This document shows, in pieces, positions 26,313 through 35,704 of a stretch of 64,000 nt of DNA (the first letter of the stretch is position 1; every line of letters starts with the position of its first letter). The stretch is from Prolixibacteraceae bacterium. Lineage in GTDB: Bacteria; Bacteroidota; Bacteroidia; Bacteroidales; Prolixibacteraceae. The notes beneath the pieces were generated by a model. It worked only from the letters and a program-made list of their open reading frames with translations. It was not told the DNA's origin and did no database searches. A program made the position numbers and the translations under genes. The stretch covers positions 310,001 through 374,000 of the forward strand of contig CP081303.1 of NCBI GenBank assembly GCA_019720755.1. The letters are read 5' to 3'.

Positions 26313-28079
26313 TCAATTTTTGAAAATATCTTCAATTACTTGTTTATACTTTTTCGAAATATATCCTCTTTTTAACTTAAGTGTTGAAGAAAGCTCTCCT
26401 GTTTCAGGGCTCCACACATCCGAGACTATTTTTATACGTTTAAGGTTTTCATGTTCACTTAAACGTTTATTCAGCCTATTTACCTCTTTTTGAACAATCT
26501 TTTGTGCTTGAGGTAAGTCTATCTCTTTTTCGTTAGAGATATTTAATATTGAAGCAATCTCTTCCATATTGGGAATGATGATTGCACTAGCAAATTTTTC
26601 TCTGTCCCCAACAACCATCAGTTCATTAATCAAGAGACTTTCTTTCATTATATTCTCAATTGCTTGTGGTGCAATATATTTTCCACCAGACAATTTGAAG
26701 ATCTCTTTTTTACGATCAGTTATTTTGAGGTATTTTCCTTGAATGAGAGTTCCAATATCTCCTGTATGAAACCAACCATCCTCATCGATAACCTCTCGTG
26801 TTAGCTCTGGTGCTTTATAGTATCCTTTCATTAATGAAGGTCCTTTACACAAGATCTCTCCATCTTTTCCAAACATAAATTCTACTCCAGGAAGAATCGG
26901 TCCATTGGTTCCTGCCATATATTCGTTGGTCACAGCATTACTTACAGCAATAACAGGAGAGGTTTCCGATAGGCCATATCCTTCTAGTGCAAGTATTTTA
27001 GCAGCCCCAAATACTCGTGTAATTCTTGGTTGTAGTGCAGCTCCCCCCGAGATAATAATCTGTATGTTACCCCCGAGAGCATCTCTCCATTTTTTGAAAA
27101 CGAGTTTGTCAGCAATGGCTAAAGAGAGTCGATAATATATACTTTTCTTCTCGTGAAAATCAAATTTCATTCCTAATGAAACGGCCCAATTAAATATTGC
27201 TTTTTGAATGGATCCTAACTGATTTCCTTTTTTTATAATACCGTCAAAGATACGTTCAAGAACACGAGGTACTGTGTTGAACATGTGAGGTCTTACCTCT
27301 TTTATCATCGTGCTTATTTTTGCAATATTATCTACTAGGTATATTGCCATTCCTTTGTATTGAAAGTGGTACAGAACACTTCTTTCATAGATATGACATA
27401 GAGGAAGAAAAGAGATGACTTTTGTATTTTCTCCTAAAGAGTGGTTTTTGCTATGTTGAACGAAATTGGAAACTAAGTTCTTGTGGGATAGCATGACTCC
27501 TTTAGGTTTTCCTGTAGTTCCAGAGGTATATATGATGGTCGCTATATCATCAGGCAATACTTCGTTTTTCAGTCCTTGAACTACTCTTAATTGTTCTTCT
27601 GTAGGCGCTTCTTGGTCATTAAAAAAGTCCGTCCATAATGGAATATCTAGAATAGGTAAGAAACTATAAAGACTCTCTTTTACCATCTCAGGTATAATAT
27701 TTTTTACCCTTCTGTATATTTGGGGGTCAGAAACAAAGAGCATTTTAATCTCAGCATGATCAAAGATATATTTGTACTCCTCTTCAGCTAATGTGGTGTA
27801 GACTGATACATTTATCGCCCCTAACATTCCTAATGCCATATCTAAGATACACCATTCAGGTCTATTTGTAGAAACGATACCTATTTTGTCTCCTTTTCTT
27901 ATTCCTCTGTTATAAAGATGGAAAGCCAAAAGATGAGAGAGGTTGTAATAGTCTTTAGATGATCGACAATTCCATGTTCCATTGTCTTTAATGCATATTG
28001 CATTTTCCTTTGACTGATATATTGTGTTATATCTATCTACTAAGTCAAATACTCTTGTTACCTTACCCATTTTCTCCAT
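26313..28079 (-). CDS. AMP-dependent long-chain fatty acyl-CoA ligase (copy A)
   Basis: A 588-residue ANL-superfamily ligase. The ATP loop TIIYTSGTTGKPKGVMLSH lies near residue 183-201, with LEGYGLSETSPV, GWFHTGDIG and KITDRKKEIFKLSGGKYI downstream, a complete FadD/FAA-type set. It activates fatty acids to acyl-CoA through an acyl-AMP intermediate. It lies 27 bp after a second, similar ligase (28107-29882), so the two likely arose by tandem duplication and are cotranscribed. A second Met at residue 4 is an equally good start. Confidence 0.92.
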   Translation of the reverse strand: MEKMGKVTRVFDLVDRYNTIYQSKENAICIKDNGTWNCRSSKDYYNLSHLLAFHLYNRGIRKGDKIGIVSTNRPEWCILDMALGMLGAINVSVYTTLAEEEYKYIFDHAEIKMLFVSDPQIYRRVKNIIPEMVKESLYSFLPILDIPLWTDFFNDQEAPTEEQLRVVQGLKNEVLPDDIATIIYTSGTTGKPKGVMLSHKNLVSNFVQHSKNHSLGENTKVISFLPLCHIYERSVLYHFQYKGMAIYLVDNIAKISTMIKEVRPHMFNTVPRVLERIFDGIIKKGNQLGSIQKAIFNWAVSLGMKFDFHEKKSIYYRLSLAIADKLVFKKWRDALGGNIQIIISGGAALQPRITRVFGAAKILALEGYGLSETSPVIAVSNAVTNEYMAGTNGPILPGVEFMFGKDGEILCKGPSLMKGYYKAPELTREVIDEDGWFHTGDIGTLIQGKYLKITDRKKEIFKLSGGKYIAPQAIENIMKESLLINELMVVGDREKFASAIIIPNMEEIASILNISNEKEIDLPQAQKIVQKEVNRLNKRLSEHENLKRIKIVSDVWSPETGELSSTLKLKRGYISKKYKQVIEDIFKN

Positions 28080-28106
28080 AATATTTTTGTCTGTTGCAAA
28101 TTGCTT

Positions 28107-29882
28107 TTATCCAAACATCTTTGCAATCACAATCTTGTATTTCTCTGCGATAATATCTCTTTTAAGTTTTAAAGTAGCAGAAAGTTCATTTGTTTCACTA
28201 CTCCATTGATCTGCAGTAATAAAACTTTTTTTGATATGTTCGTGGGGACTCATTCTTTTATTGAAAGAAGAGATCTCCTTATTTATCATTTTAATCACAT
28301 CAGGATGAAGAACAAGTGCTTCTTTTTCCTCAAATTGAATATGATTATTTTTTGCCCAATCTGCTAATTGATCTAAATTAGGGGATACTACTGCTGCAAC
28401 AAATTTTTCTTGTTCTCCAACGATCATTAATTGTTCGATATATGGAGACTCTTTCAGTCTATTTTCAATTACTTGAGGTGCTATGTACTTTCCAGAAGAG
28501 AGCTTAAAGATAGACTTCTTTCGATCTGTAATTTTCAAGAACTTATTGTCCACAAGGACTCCAATATCACCTGTGTGAAACCATCCATCTTTGTCGACTA
28601 CTTCATCTGTATATTGAGGATCTTTGTAGTATCCTAGCATTAGGTTTGGTCCTTTACAAAGGATCTCTCCATCCTCAGCAATCTTGCATGATACTCCATC
28701 TAGAACTGGCCCTACTGTACCAATCATTCGATTCTCTATCTCAAATTTGTTTACTGCAATTACAGGACCTGTTTCAGATAAACCATATCCCTCTTGAACA
28801 CTGATCCCAACAGCTGAGAATATTCTTGCCAAACGAGGTTGTAATGCAGCCCCACCAGAGATGACAACTTTAATATTTCCTCCTAATGCAGCTGCCCATT
28901 TTGAGAATACTAATTTTCTTGCAATATTTAATTTCAGTTTATAGATCGGATTATTCAGTTTATCATACTCAAACTCTTCTCCAACCTTAATGGCCCAATC
29001 AAAAATCTTTGCTTTAGCTCCAGTAAGATTTTTTCTTTTAGACATCACTGCATCATACACTTTCTCCAGAAAGCGAGGAACAGTACTGAATATATCAGCA
29101 TGTAGTTCTTGTAGATCGGTTGTTACAGTTCCAATATTTCGAGCATAACATATCTCCAACCCTTTATACTGCATGTGGTAATTAAGCATACGCTCATATA
29201 CGTGATTTAAAGGAAGAAAAGAGATTGTTTTGTGATTATGATTTAGGGGTTGACATGTTGAACTTTCTATTGCATTGGTTACCATGGCTCTATGTGGTAC
29301 CATTACTCCCTTTGAGGTTCCAGTGGTTCCTGAGGTATAGATAATGGTGAACATATCGTCCTCAGAAATACTCTCTTTGATCTCTTCTATACGATTCTTG
29401 AGGGAAGGATAAATTTCTTGACCTCTATCGATTAGTATTTGTAAATTATCAATTCCCTCTATTGGATCTATGGAATAGATGAATTCAATCTCTTGAGTCG
29501 TGTTTGGAATCGCTTCTTTTGCTCTATTGTAAAGAGGTTGATTTCCAAATATAACCATTCTACAGTCAGAATGAGATAATAAAAACTGGTACTCTTCAGA
29601 ACTTAGGTTTGGATATAAGGGCACATGAACAGCACCTACTTGTGCTAAAGCCATGTCTAGAATGTTCCACTCAGGTCGGTTGTTGCATATAGTAACAACT
29701 TTATCCTGTTTGTTAATTCCGATCTTTAAAAGAGAAGCACTTAAATAGTTTACTTTGTTGATGTATTCTGTTGTAGTGTAACTATACCAATTTTTGCCAT
29801 TTTTTCCTGTTAACATTGCTTTTTCAGGGAACTCATTTTTGAGCCTGTCAAGAATGTCAAATGTGCGTGTTACTTTTTGCAT
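28107..29882 (-). CDS. AMP-dependent long-chain fatty acyl-CoA ligase (copy B)
   Basis: A 591-residue paralogue of the next gene, sharing the same motif order: TIIYTSGTTGTSKGVMVPH, VQEGYGLSETGPVI, GWFHTGDIG and KITDRKKSIFKLSSGKYI. All catalytic motifs are intact, so both copies should be active; they may prefer different chain lengths. It comes first in the pair, and a perfect 11-bp inverted repeat (29902-29931) lies just upstream of its ATG, a possible operator or leader structure. Confidence 0.92.
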   Translation of the reverse strand: MQKVTRTFDILDRLKNEFPEKAMLTGKNGKNWYSYTTTEYINKVNYLSASLLKIGINKQDKVVTICNNRPEWNILDMALAQVGAVHVPLYPNLSSEEYQFLLSHSDCRMVIFGNQPLYNRAKEAIPNTTQEIEFIYSIDPIEGIDNLQILIDRGQEIYPSLKNRIEEIKESISEDDMFTIIYTSGTTGTSKGVMVPHRAMVTNAIESSTCQPLNHNHKTISFLPLNHVYERMLNYHMQYKGLEICYARNIGTVTTDLQELHADIFSTVPRFLEKVYDAVMSKRKNLTGAKAKIFDWAIKVGEEFEYDKLNNPIYKLKLNIARKLVFSKWAAALGGNIKVVISGGAALQPRLARIFSAVGISVQEGYGLSETGPVIAVNKFEIENRMIGTVGPVLDGVSCKIAEDGEILCKGPNLMLGYYKDPQYTDEVVDKDGWFHTGDIGVLVDNKFLKITDRKKSIFKLSSGKYIAPQVIENRLKESPYIEQLMIVGEQEKFVAAVVSPNLDQLADWAKNNHIQFEEKEALVLHPDVIKMINKEISSFNKRMSPHEHIKKSFITADQWSSETNELSATLKLKRDIIAEKYKIVIAKMFG

Positions 29883-29901
29883 AATAAAAGAAAATAGAAG
29901 T

Positions 29902-29931
29902 TTACCATCTTAGCAGGGAGTAAGATGGTAA
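29902..29931. promoter_or_regulatory. Inverted repeat before the acyl-CoA ligase pair
   Basis: TTACCATCTTA (29902-29912) and its exact reverse complement (29921-29931) flank an 8-nt spacer, 19 bp before the ATG at 29882. No T-run follows in either direction, so it is more like an operator or leader hairpin than a terminator. Confidence 0.4.
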
Positions 29932-29998
29932 TCTAGCATGTTATATGTTTCAAATTTTGAAACAAATATACAAAACTGTTTTCTTGAATAATTTAGAT

Positions 29999-32900
29999 TC
30001 ATTCTTTGTTTAGAAAATATATTCTAAACCTCCATCTAGCAAAAAGTGTAATAACGGTTAATACAAGGATTGAGATAAAACAATATATACTGGTGTTTCC
30101 TGCCTCCCCTGATCCATAAGAGTGTAATCCAGATAGATAATAGTTTACCCCAAGATAGGTCATGATGATAGCGTAGAAGCCAAATATGGATGCTGCATTA
30201 AAAGCGAAGTTTCCTCTAAATGCAGGGATGATACGCATATGCGTGATAAAGGAATATACTAGTATTGTAACTAGGGACCATGTCTCTTTGGGATCCCATC
30301 CCCAATATCTTCCCCATGCTTCATTAGCCCATATACCACCTAGAAAAGTTCCAATGGTAAGTAGATAGAGTCCAAGAATCATGCTCGCTTCATTAATGTC
30401 CGATAGCTGAGAGATAGTTTGTTCTATTCTAGTCCTATTTTTCTTGTTTGTAAATATCCATAAGATCATGTTTGTTAGTCCAATGAACATCGATATTCCT
30501 ATAAATCCATATGAAGCAGTAATAATTGCGACATGAAATGTAAGCCAATGTGACTTTAAAACAGGGACAAGAAATGTGATTTCTGGGTTCATCCAACTTA
30601 GATGTGCAATAAAAAGTGTGATCCCTGAAAGAAATGCTGCTCCAGATAAGATAATAGGGTTTTTTCTGGCAAAGATGAAACCAGCAAACATCATTGACCA
30701 GGCAACATAAAGCATCGATTCATATCCATTACTCCATGGCATATGCCCCGAGACAATTCCACGAAGAACCATTCCTATTGTGTGCAATAGAAAAGGAATA
30801 ACGAGTATAATGTCTAATGTGATATTAAACCTTTTGCTATACTCTTTATTTCGAAGAATAGAGATGAAACAAGTGAATAATGCAACAAACCCAATAATAA
30901 GATAAAGAATAAAAGTATATAGGAATATATTGGAATGGATATACACTCTTTCAAGTTTGTTTTTTCTTTCAGATGGCAAGTCTACTGCATTCTTCTTCTG
31001 ATATTTATCGATTGCTTCTAAATAGTGAATGGCTTTTTCATAATGCTTTGAATGATATTCATCAAATATCAAATCCCATGATTTCTTGATAAAAAGCTCT
31101 TCAGGGGAACTATTGGATACATTTGCTATATCACTTGGTGATATCCAAGTGGATTGCTTCTCCTTCTTGTATGGGAAAGTTTTAAGAATAGATTGATTTT
31201 GAATTAGATTAAAGATATTGACCTTTTCGTCTACTTTCATCAAATCTTTGTCTTTTTGATGTCTTAAATTGGGAGCCTTTTGATATGCTTGATTGATCTC
31301 CTCAAGGAGTATGTATTTTCGTGTTGCAGGATTAAAGAAGTCTTGGTAGCTAGCATATTTTGAATCTACATGGATTAGTCCTGCAATATATGGTGTAATT
31401 TTAATGATCGGTTCTCCACTCCATTTTTGAGGGTTTGTTAGAATTCCCCACATAACCTCCTCTGCACTATTTCCCTTGTAGGATGTCTTCCACATTGACT
31501 TGCGTAAGAAGTCATTGGCAATGGTACTCATCGGTTTAACTCGTCCATCATGACTCTGTACCCACACTTTACCAAACTCCTTTATGACATCCTTTTGGGA
31601 TGTCTTTGCTTGTGCTTGGTTTGGCGAAAGAAGCGATAATAATAGAAACAGGGTTGGGGTAACCGATCTTTTGATTAATTTTTGGAACCTAGTCTTAGGC
31701 GCAAAAAGAGCTCCTGTCATTCCTAATATCATGAGGAAGTATCCTAAATAGGTAACTATTGTACCCCAGTAATCATTATTTACGGTCAAAATTGTCCCTT
31801 TTTCATCCTGATCATAGGATGTCTGATAAAACCTGTATCTACCTTGGTGTAGTGTGTTATTCATACTTATTTCGACGCTTTTCTCTTTTTGTTGTTGAGT
31901 GTTTAACACATCCACTATACTTCGGTACGATGATGGACTATTGGAGTTATTATAACGTTCTAAGATAAATTTCTTTAGGTGTAGGTGAAAGGGTAAGGTA
32001 AGTTCTTGTTGTCCAAAGGATAGTGAGATTGTGTTTCCTGCAATATTTAAAGTTTTTTCTGTCAAAGGCAAACCTGTCTGATTAAATATAGTAACTTCTC
32101 TCTCTATATGCCCCTTTTCTATGGTGGCTGTCACTGATTCATACTCTCCTTTAGATGACGTTTTTGCTACTAACTTTGCGGACTGTAGCGACTTCATCAA
32201 AATGATTTGTACTCCATTTGTTTGGTAAGCATGACGAGTTTTAAAGTCCATAGTCTTCTTTGGTTCACTGACCTGAGAAGCGGCCATCCTTGACATGGTC
32301 ATCTGTGTAATAGGTGATGAAGATGTAATGAGAAGTTTGTTATTCTTTGAAATAATCGAGATATCACTATCTTTTTGAGAAGAGAATCCAATAGATTGAT
32401 TGCCGAAATATATCTTCTCTCCCTCCTGCAATATTACATTCTGTGAATGGAAATTTTGGATCACCATAATCTGAATGGTTGGTGTGCCATTCGGTGAGCT
32501 CTTTAGCTCTTTTATTACTTTTGGATTGTAGTTCGAAAATTTTACTTTATATCCATCCAAATGAAGGGTATAGCTCGTCCCAGCATAGGCTGAAAATAAG
32601 ACTTCTTTCTTTTTATGATTGTCGGTGGTTTGAATGGAGATAATCTTATTTGATGACAAGTAACGATTGGTTGTTTCGCCTTCTCTCAAATGTAATAGGC
32701 CTTCGTGGCTAAAATATCGGGTGACTCCTCCTCCCAAAATGATGAGAATGAATGAAAGGTGAAACAGAAGTAATGGTAGTTTCTCTTTCCTAAATAATTT
32801 AAACTTAAAAATATTTATTGTGAGGTTAATGGTAAATAAAAGATAAACGATTTCTAGCCATGTGGAGTTGTAAATCCATATCTTAGCAGTTGAAGTATCA

Positions 32901-33004
32901 TAAACTGTTTCTACAATGGTTGCCATTCCTAATGATATGGCAATAAGTATAAATAAGAAACCTGTAAATGTGGTCGATCCAAATATCTTTTTTACTTTAT
33001 TCAT
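29999..33004 (-). CDS. ccsA: Fused ResB-CcsA cytochrome c assembly protein
   Basis: A 1001-residue membrane protein joining a ResB/Ccs1-like N-terminal half (membrane helices at about 13-30, 45-65 and 75-95, and a large periplasmic domain to about 400) and a CcsA-like C-terminal half. The heme-handling WWD-type motif appears as WGRYWGWDPKETW near the C-terminal end, and HMPWSNGYES is also conserved in the family. Together these export heme and attach it to apocytochrome c (system II). As I recall, such single-chain fusions are usual in Bacteroidota. It is the last plus-to-minus boundary gene before the divergent region near 33.3 kb. Confidence 0.9.
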   Translation of the reverse strand: MNKVKKIFGSTTFTGFLFILIAISLGMATIVETVYDTSTAKIWIYNSTWLEIVYLLFTINLTINIFKFKLFRKEKLPLLLFHLSFILIILGGGVTRYFSHEGLLHLREGETTNRYLSSNKIISIQTTDNHKKKEVLFSAYAGTSYTLHLDGYKVKFSNYNPKVIKELKSSPNGTPTIQIMVIQNFHSQNVILQEGEKIYFGNQSIGFSSQKDSDISIISKNNKLLITSSSPITQMTMSRMAASQVSEPKKTMDFKTRHAYQTNGVQIILMKSLQSAKLVAKTSSKGEYESVTATIEKGHIEREVTIFNQTGLPLTEKTLNIAGNTISLSFGQQELTLPFHLHLKKFILERYNNSNSPSSYRSIVDVLNTQQQKEKSVEISMNNTLHQGRYRFYQTSYDQDEKGTILTVNNDYWGTIVTYLGYFLMILGMTGALFAPKTRFQKLIKRSVTPTLFLLLSLLSPNQAQAKTSQKDVIKEFGKVWVQSHDGRVKPMSTIANDFLRKSMWKTSYKGNSAEEVMWGILTNPQKWSGEPIIKITPYIAGLIHVDSKYASYQDFFNPATRKYILLEEINQAYQKAPNLRHQKDKDLMKVDEKVNIFNLIQNQSILKTFPYKKEKQSTWISPSDIANVSNSSPEELFIKKSWDLIFDEYHSKHYEKAIHYLEAIDKYQKKNAVDLPSERKNKLERVYIHSNIFLYTFILYLIIGFVALFTCFISILRNKEYSKRFNITLDIILVIPFLLHTIGMVLRGIVSGHMPWSNGYESMLYVAWSMMFAGFIFARKNPIILSGAAFLSGITLFIAHLSWMNPEITFLVPVLKSHWLTFHVAIITASYGFIGISMFIGLTNMILWIFTNKKNRTRIEQTISQLSDINEASMILGLYLLTIGTFLGGIWANEAWGRYWGWDPKETWSLVTILVYSFITHMRIIPAFRGNFAFNAASIFGFYAIIMTYLGVNYYLSGLHSYGSGEAGNTSIYCFISILVLTVITLFARWRFRIYFLNKE

Positions 33005-33095
33005 TTTGCTACAATCCTTAAATAATATTCGGGTTTAAATATACGAAGCAATAAGAATAATGTAGTTATATAGTATTCTAAATAAAGTTCAAGAA

Positions 33096-33134
33096 TAAAA
33101 AAATTAGCATGTAGGGGGCGGCTATGCTAATTTT
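33096..33134 (-). terminator. Candidate terminator of a small minus-strand unit
   Basis: An 11-bp perfect stem (33100-33110 with 33124-33134) has a GC-rich 13-nt loop; on the minus strand it is followed by TTATTCTT. It lies 85 bp beyond the stop of the 24-codon frame at 33219-33293. Confidence 0.45.
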
Positions 33135-33218
33135 AAAATATTAATGAGTACTACTCTGTTTATTAGAGTTAATTATATCTCACTAAAAAAAACATGTTTT
33201 AATACAACGTTCAACTGA

Positions 33219-33293
33219 TTAGCTGACTAATGCATAGATCATGTTTGCTAGATAGGTAATAACAATCCCTATAAAATAAAAAAATTTACTCAT
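33219..33293 (-). CDS. Possible 24-residue single-pass membrane peptide
   Basis: ATG at 33293 opens a 24-codon frame ending in TAA at 33219: MSKFFYFIGIVITYLA is followed by NMIYALVS. Nearly the whole peptide is hydrophobic with one Lys near the start, as expected of a tiny transmembrane protein. It is followed by a stem-loop (33100-33134) that could be its terminator, and preceded by a region with a 14-bp palindrome. I do not recognise a family. Chance is possible at this length, so confidence is low. Confidence 0.3.
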   Translation of the reverse strand: MSKFFYFIGIVITYLANMIYALVS

Positions 33294-33342
33294 GATTATT
33301 GATGCTTTAGATTTGACAACACAAATTAAATCAATTTATGTG

Positions 33343-33356
33343 TTACATGCATGTAA
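33343..33356. promoter_or_regulatory. Perfect 14-bp palindrome
   Basis: TTACATGCATGTAA, a perfect palindrome located a few bases upstream of the candidate -33 element of the S9 peptidase promoter and upstream of the small minus-strand frame. It is a plausible dimeric regulator site controlling one or both. Confidence 0.4.
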
Positions 33357-33360
33357 TATA

Positions 33361-33393
33361 TTGTTAATATGTGTTAACGTTGTGTTATGTTTG
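33361..33393 (+). promoter_or_regulatory. Candidate promoter of the S9 peptidase gene
   Basis: TTG at 33361-33363 and TATGTTTG (33386-33393) lie 22 nt apart, matching -33/-7 of Bacteroidota promoters. Predicted transcription starts near 33400, leaving a leader of about 115 nt before the ATG at 33517. Confidence 0.45.
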
Positions 33394-33516
33394 CTTATCT
33401 AATACTTTTAGGTGCAATATTTTAGAAGATTTGGTTTAACTATTTTATTCTATGATTCAAGTAAAATAATTGGATTATATTTGTTGTATACGATAAATAT
33501 TAAATTACCTAGTTAT

Positions 33517-35655
33517 ATGAAATTTTTAAGACTATTTTTTGTGTCTATGATTATCTATTCGATGCCTGTGATGGCACAAAAAGACACTTTAACTCTAGAT
33601 GAGTGTATTGTTGGTCGGTATACAAATTTGTATCCATCTTATCTGTCTAATATCCAATGGGTAAAAGGCTCTGATCGTCTTTATTCAGTAAAAGAGTCTG
33701 GAGCTCAAGTTGTGAAAGACTCTCGTTCTTTAAAAGTGAAGCAGAAGTTTACTTTAGATTTTTTTAAATCATTAGATAATGATTTGTCTAAGATAAAGCA
33801 AGTTCCTTCTATTCAATGGATAGATAATGATACATTTAAATTTAGTTATCATGGTACTTATTATTTTGTAAATGATAATAAGTTAGACTATACCATTAAT
33901 CTACCAAAAGGAATGGATGATAATTTTCTTTCAAAAGATCATCAGAAAATTGCCTGTAGTTTAGGAAATAACGTATGGGTGTTGACAAAAGAAGGGAAAA
34001 AACAGGTTACTTCATTCGAAAAGAAAGGAATCGTTTGTGGTAAGACTGTGCATAGAAATGAATTTGGTATCGAGAAAGGTCTTTTTTGGGCACCTAACTC
34101 GATGAAGTTAGCTTTCTATAAGAAAGATGAATCGATGGTTGCTGATTATACTTTAGTAGATATGATGAGTGAACCTCAAAAAAGAGTCGACATTAAGTAT
34201 CCAATGGCTGGACGCAAGAGTCATCACGTAACTGTTGGTGTATATGATATAACCTCAGGTAAAACCATTTACCTTAAAACGGGTGGTGACCCTGAGCATT
34301 ACCTTACCAATATTACTTGGAGTCCAGATGCTAAATATATCTATATTGCGGAAGTGAATAGAGGACAAAACAAATTGAATTGGAATAGGTATGATGTGAC
34401 CACTGGTGAGAAGTTAAATACGATTATTAGTGAATCAGATGATCGTTATATTGAGCCACTTCATCCATTGTACTTTATGCCAAAGAGTAGTAATAAGTTT
34501 ATTCGTTGGACTCGTAAAGATGGGTACTTCCACCTTTATATGTATGATAAGAACGGAAAGCAGTTGACACAATTAACTTCTGGAGAATGGGAAGTTACTG
34601 CTTTTTATGGTGTTGATAGGAATGAGAAATATGCTTTTTTCCAAGCAACCAAGGAGAGTCCAATGGCTCGTAATATTTATCGAGTTAATATGAAATCATT
34701 GAAAGTGGATAAGCTTGATGATATTCCTATGGGGTGGCATAATGCACTGTTTAATACGAATTACTCTCAATTTATTGATGTTTATGAGCGTCACGATATT
34801 CCTAGAAAAGTTGAGATTCTTTCTGTTTCTACACGCAAGCGTACTAAAGTTCTTTTGAAAGCGGAAGATACTCTTGCTAAGAAAGAAATTGGTGAAGAGT
34901 CTGTCTTTACTATTAAGTCTGGAGATGGAAATACGGATCTTTATTGTCGTATGATCAAACCGTTGAACTTTGACCCTAATAAAAAGTATCCAGTTATTGT
35001 ATATGTATATGGTGGTCCTCATGCGCAACTAGTTCAAGACCGTTGGCACTATTCTGCTAGATGGTGGCAGTTTTATATGGCTCAACAGGGGTATATCGCT
35101 TTTACATTGGATAATAGAGGTTCTTCTAATAGAGGAAAAGAGTTTGAGCAGGTTATTCATCGAAATTTAGGTATCCATGAAACGGAGGATCAAATGAAAG
35201 GTATTGAGTACCTAAAAAGTCTTTCTTACGTGGATGACTCTAGAATCGGAGTTCATGGATGGAGCTTTGGTGGTTTTATGACAATGAATCTAATGTTTAG
35301 ACATCCTGAGGTATTCAAAGTTGGTGTTTCTGGTGGTGGTGTTGTCGATTGGTCTCTTTATGAAATAATGTATGGAGAACGTTATATGGATCGACCACAA
35401 GAAAACCCTGAAGGGTATAAAGAGTGTAATATGGTGAACCACCTAAAAGATCTTAAAGGGGACCTTCTTTTAATTCATGGTGCAATGGATTCAACTGTGG
35501 TAATGCAACATAGTTACAAGATGTTGAGAGAGTCGATCAAACAAAGCAGACAGATAGACTATTTTGTCTATCCAACTGCTCCTCATAATGTAAGAGGCTA
35601 TGATCGTATCCATTTGATGAGAAAAGTTTCAGACTATTTCTTGAAAAATCTTTAG
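33517..35655 (+). CDS. Secreted S9 family dipeptidyl-peptidase (DPP IV-like)
   Basis: A 712-residue exported serine peptidase from the ATG at 33517, which starts a signal peptide (MKFLRLFFVSMIIYSMPVMA); an upstream frame opening at 33412 lacks sense. The N-terminal half is a DPP IV beta-propeller (about 60-450), the C-terminal half an alpha/beta-hydrolase. The triad is Ser583 in GWSFGG, Asp658 in GAMDSTV and His690 in TAPHNVRGY. It cleaves dipeptides (often X-Pro or X-Ala) from peptide N-termini in the periplasm or at the surface. It is probably a single-gene unit. Confidence 0.9.
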   Translation: MKFLRLFFVSMIIYSMPVMAQKDTLTLDECIVGRYTNLYPSYLSNIQWVKGSDRLYSVKESGAQVVKDSRSLKVKQKFTLDFFKSLDNDLSKIKQVPSIQWIDNDTFKFSYHGTYYFVNDNKLDYTINLPKGMDDNFLSKDHQKIACSLGNNVWVLTKEGKKQVTSFEKKGIVCGKTVHRNEFGIEKGLFWAPNSMKLAFYKKDESMVADYTLVDMMSEPQKRVDIKYPMAGRKSHHVTVGVYDITSGKTIYLKTGGDPEHYLTNITWSPDAKYIYIAEVNRGQNKLNWNRYDVTTGEKLNTIISESDDRYIEPLHPLYFMPKSSNKFIRWTRKDGYFHLYMYDKNGKQLTQLTSGEWEVTAFYGVDRNEKYAFFQATKESPMARNIYRVNMKSLKVDKLDDIPMGWHNALFNTNYSQFIDVYERHDIPRKVEILSVSTRKRTKVLLKAEDTLAKKEIGEESVFTIKSGDGNTDLYCRMIKPLNFDPNKKYPVIVYVYGGPHAQLVQDRWHYSARWWQFYMAQQGYIAFTLDNRGSSNRGKEFEQVIHRNLGIHETEDQMKGIEYLKSLSYVDDSRIGVHGWSFGGFMTMNLMFRHPEVFKVGVSGGGVVDWSLYEIMYGERYMDRPQENPEGYKECNMVNHLKDLKGDLLLIHGAMDSTVVMQHSYKMLRESIKQSRQIDYFVYPTAPHNVRGYDRIHLMRKVSDYFLKNL

Positions 35656-35669
35656 ATTTAAGAAAATAT

Positions 35670-35704
35670 CTGAAGTGCTTTTTATTTGAGTGGAAGCACT
35701 TCAG
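35670..35704. terminator. Stem-loop between convergent genes
   Basis: An 11-bp perfect stem (35670-35680 with 35694-35704, 13-nt loop) overlaps the last codons of the minus-strand barrel gene and ends the S9 peptidase unit. Flanks are T-rich on one side and A-rich on the other; probable shared terminator. Confidence 0.5.

Noticed and set aside
33412-33516. A 35-residue N-terminal extension of the S9 peptidase
   Set aside because: The signal peptide begins at 33517, and extending upstream would bury it.
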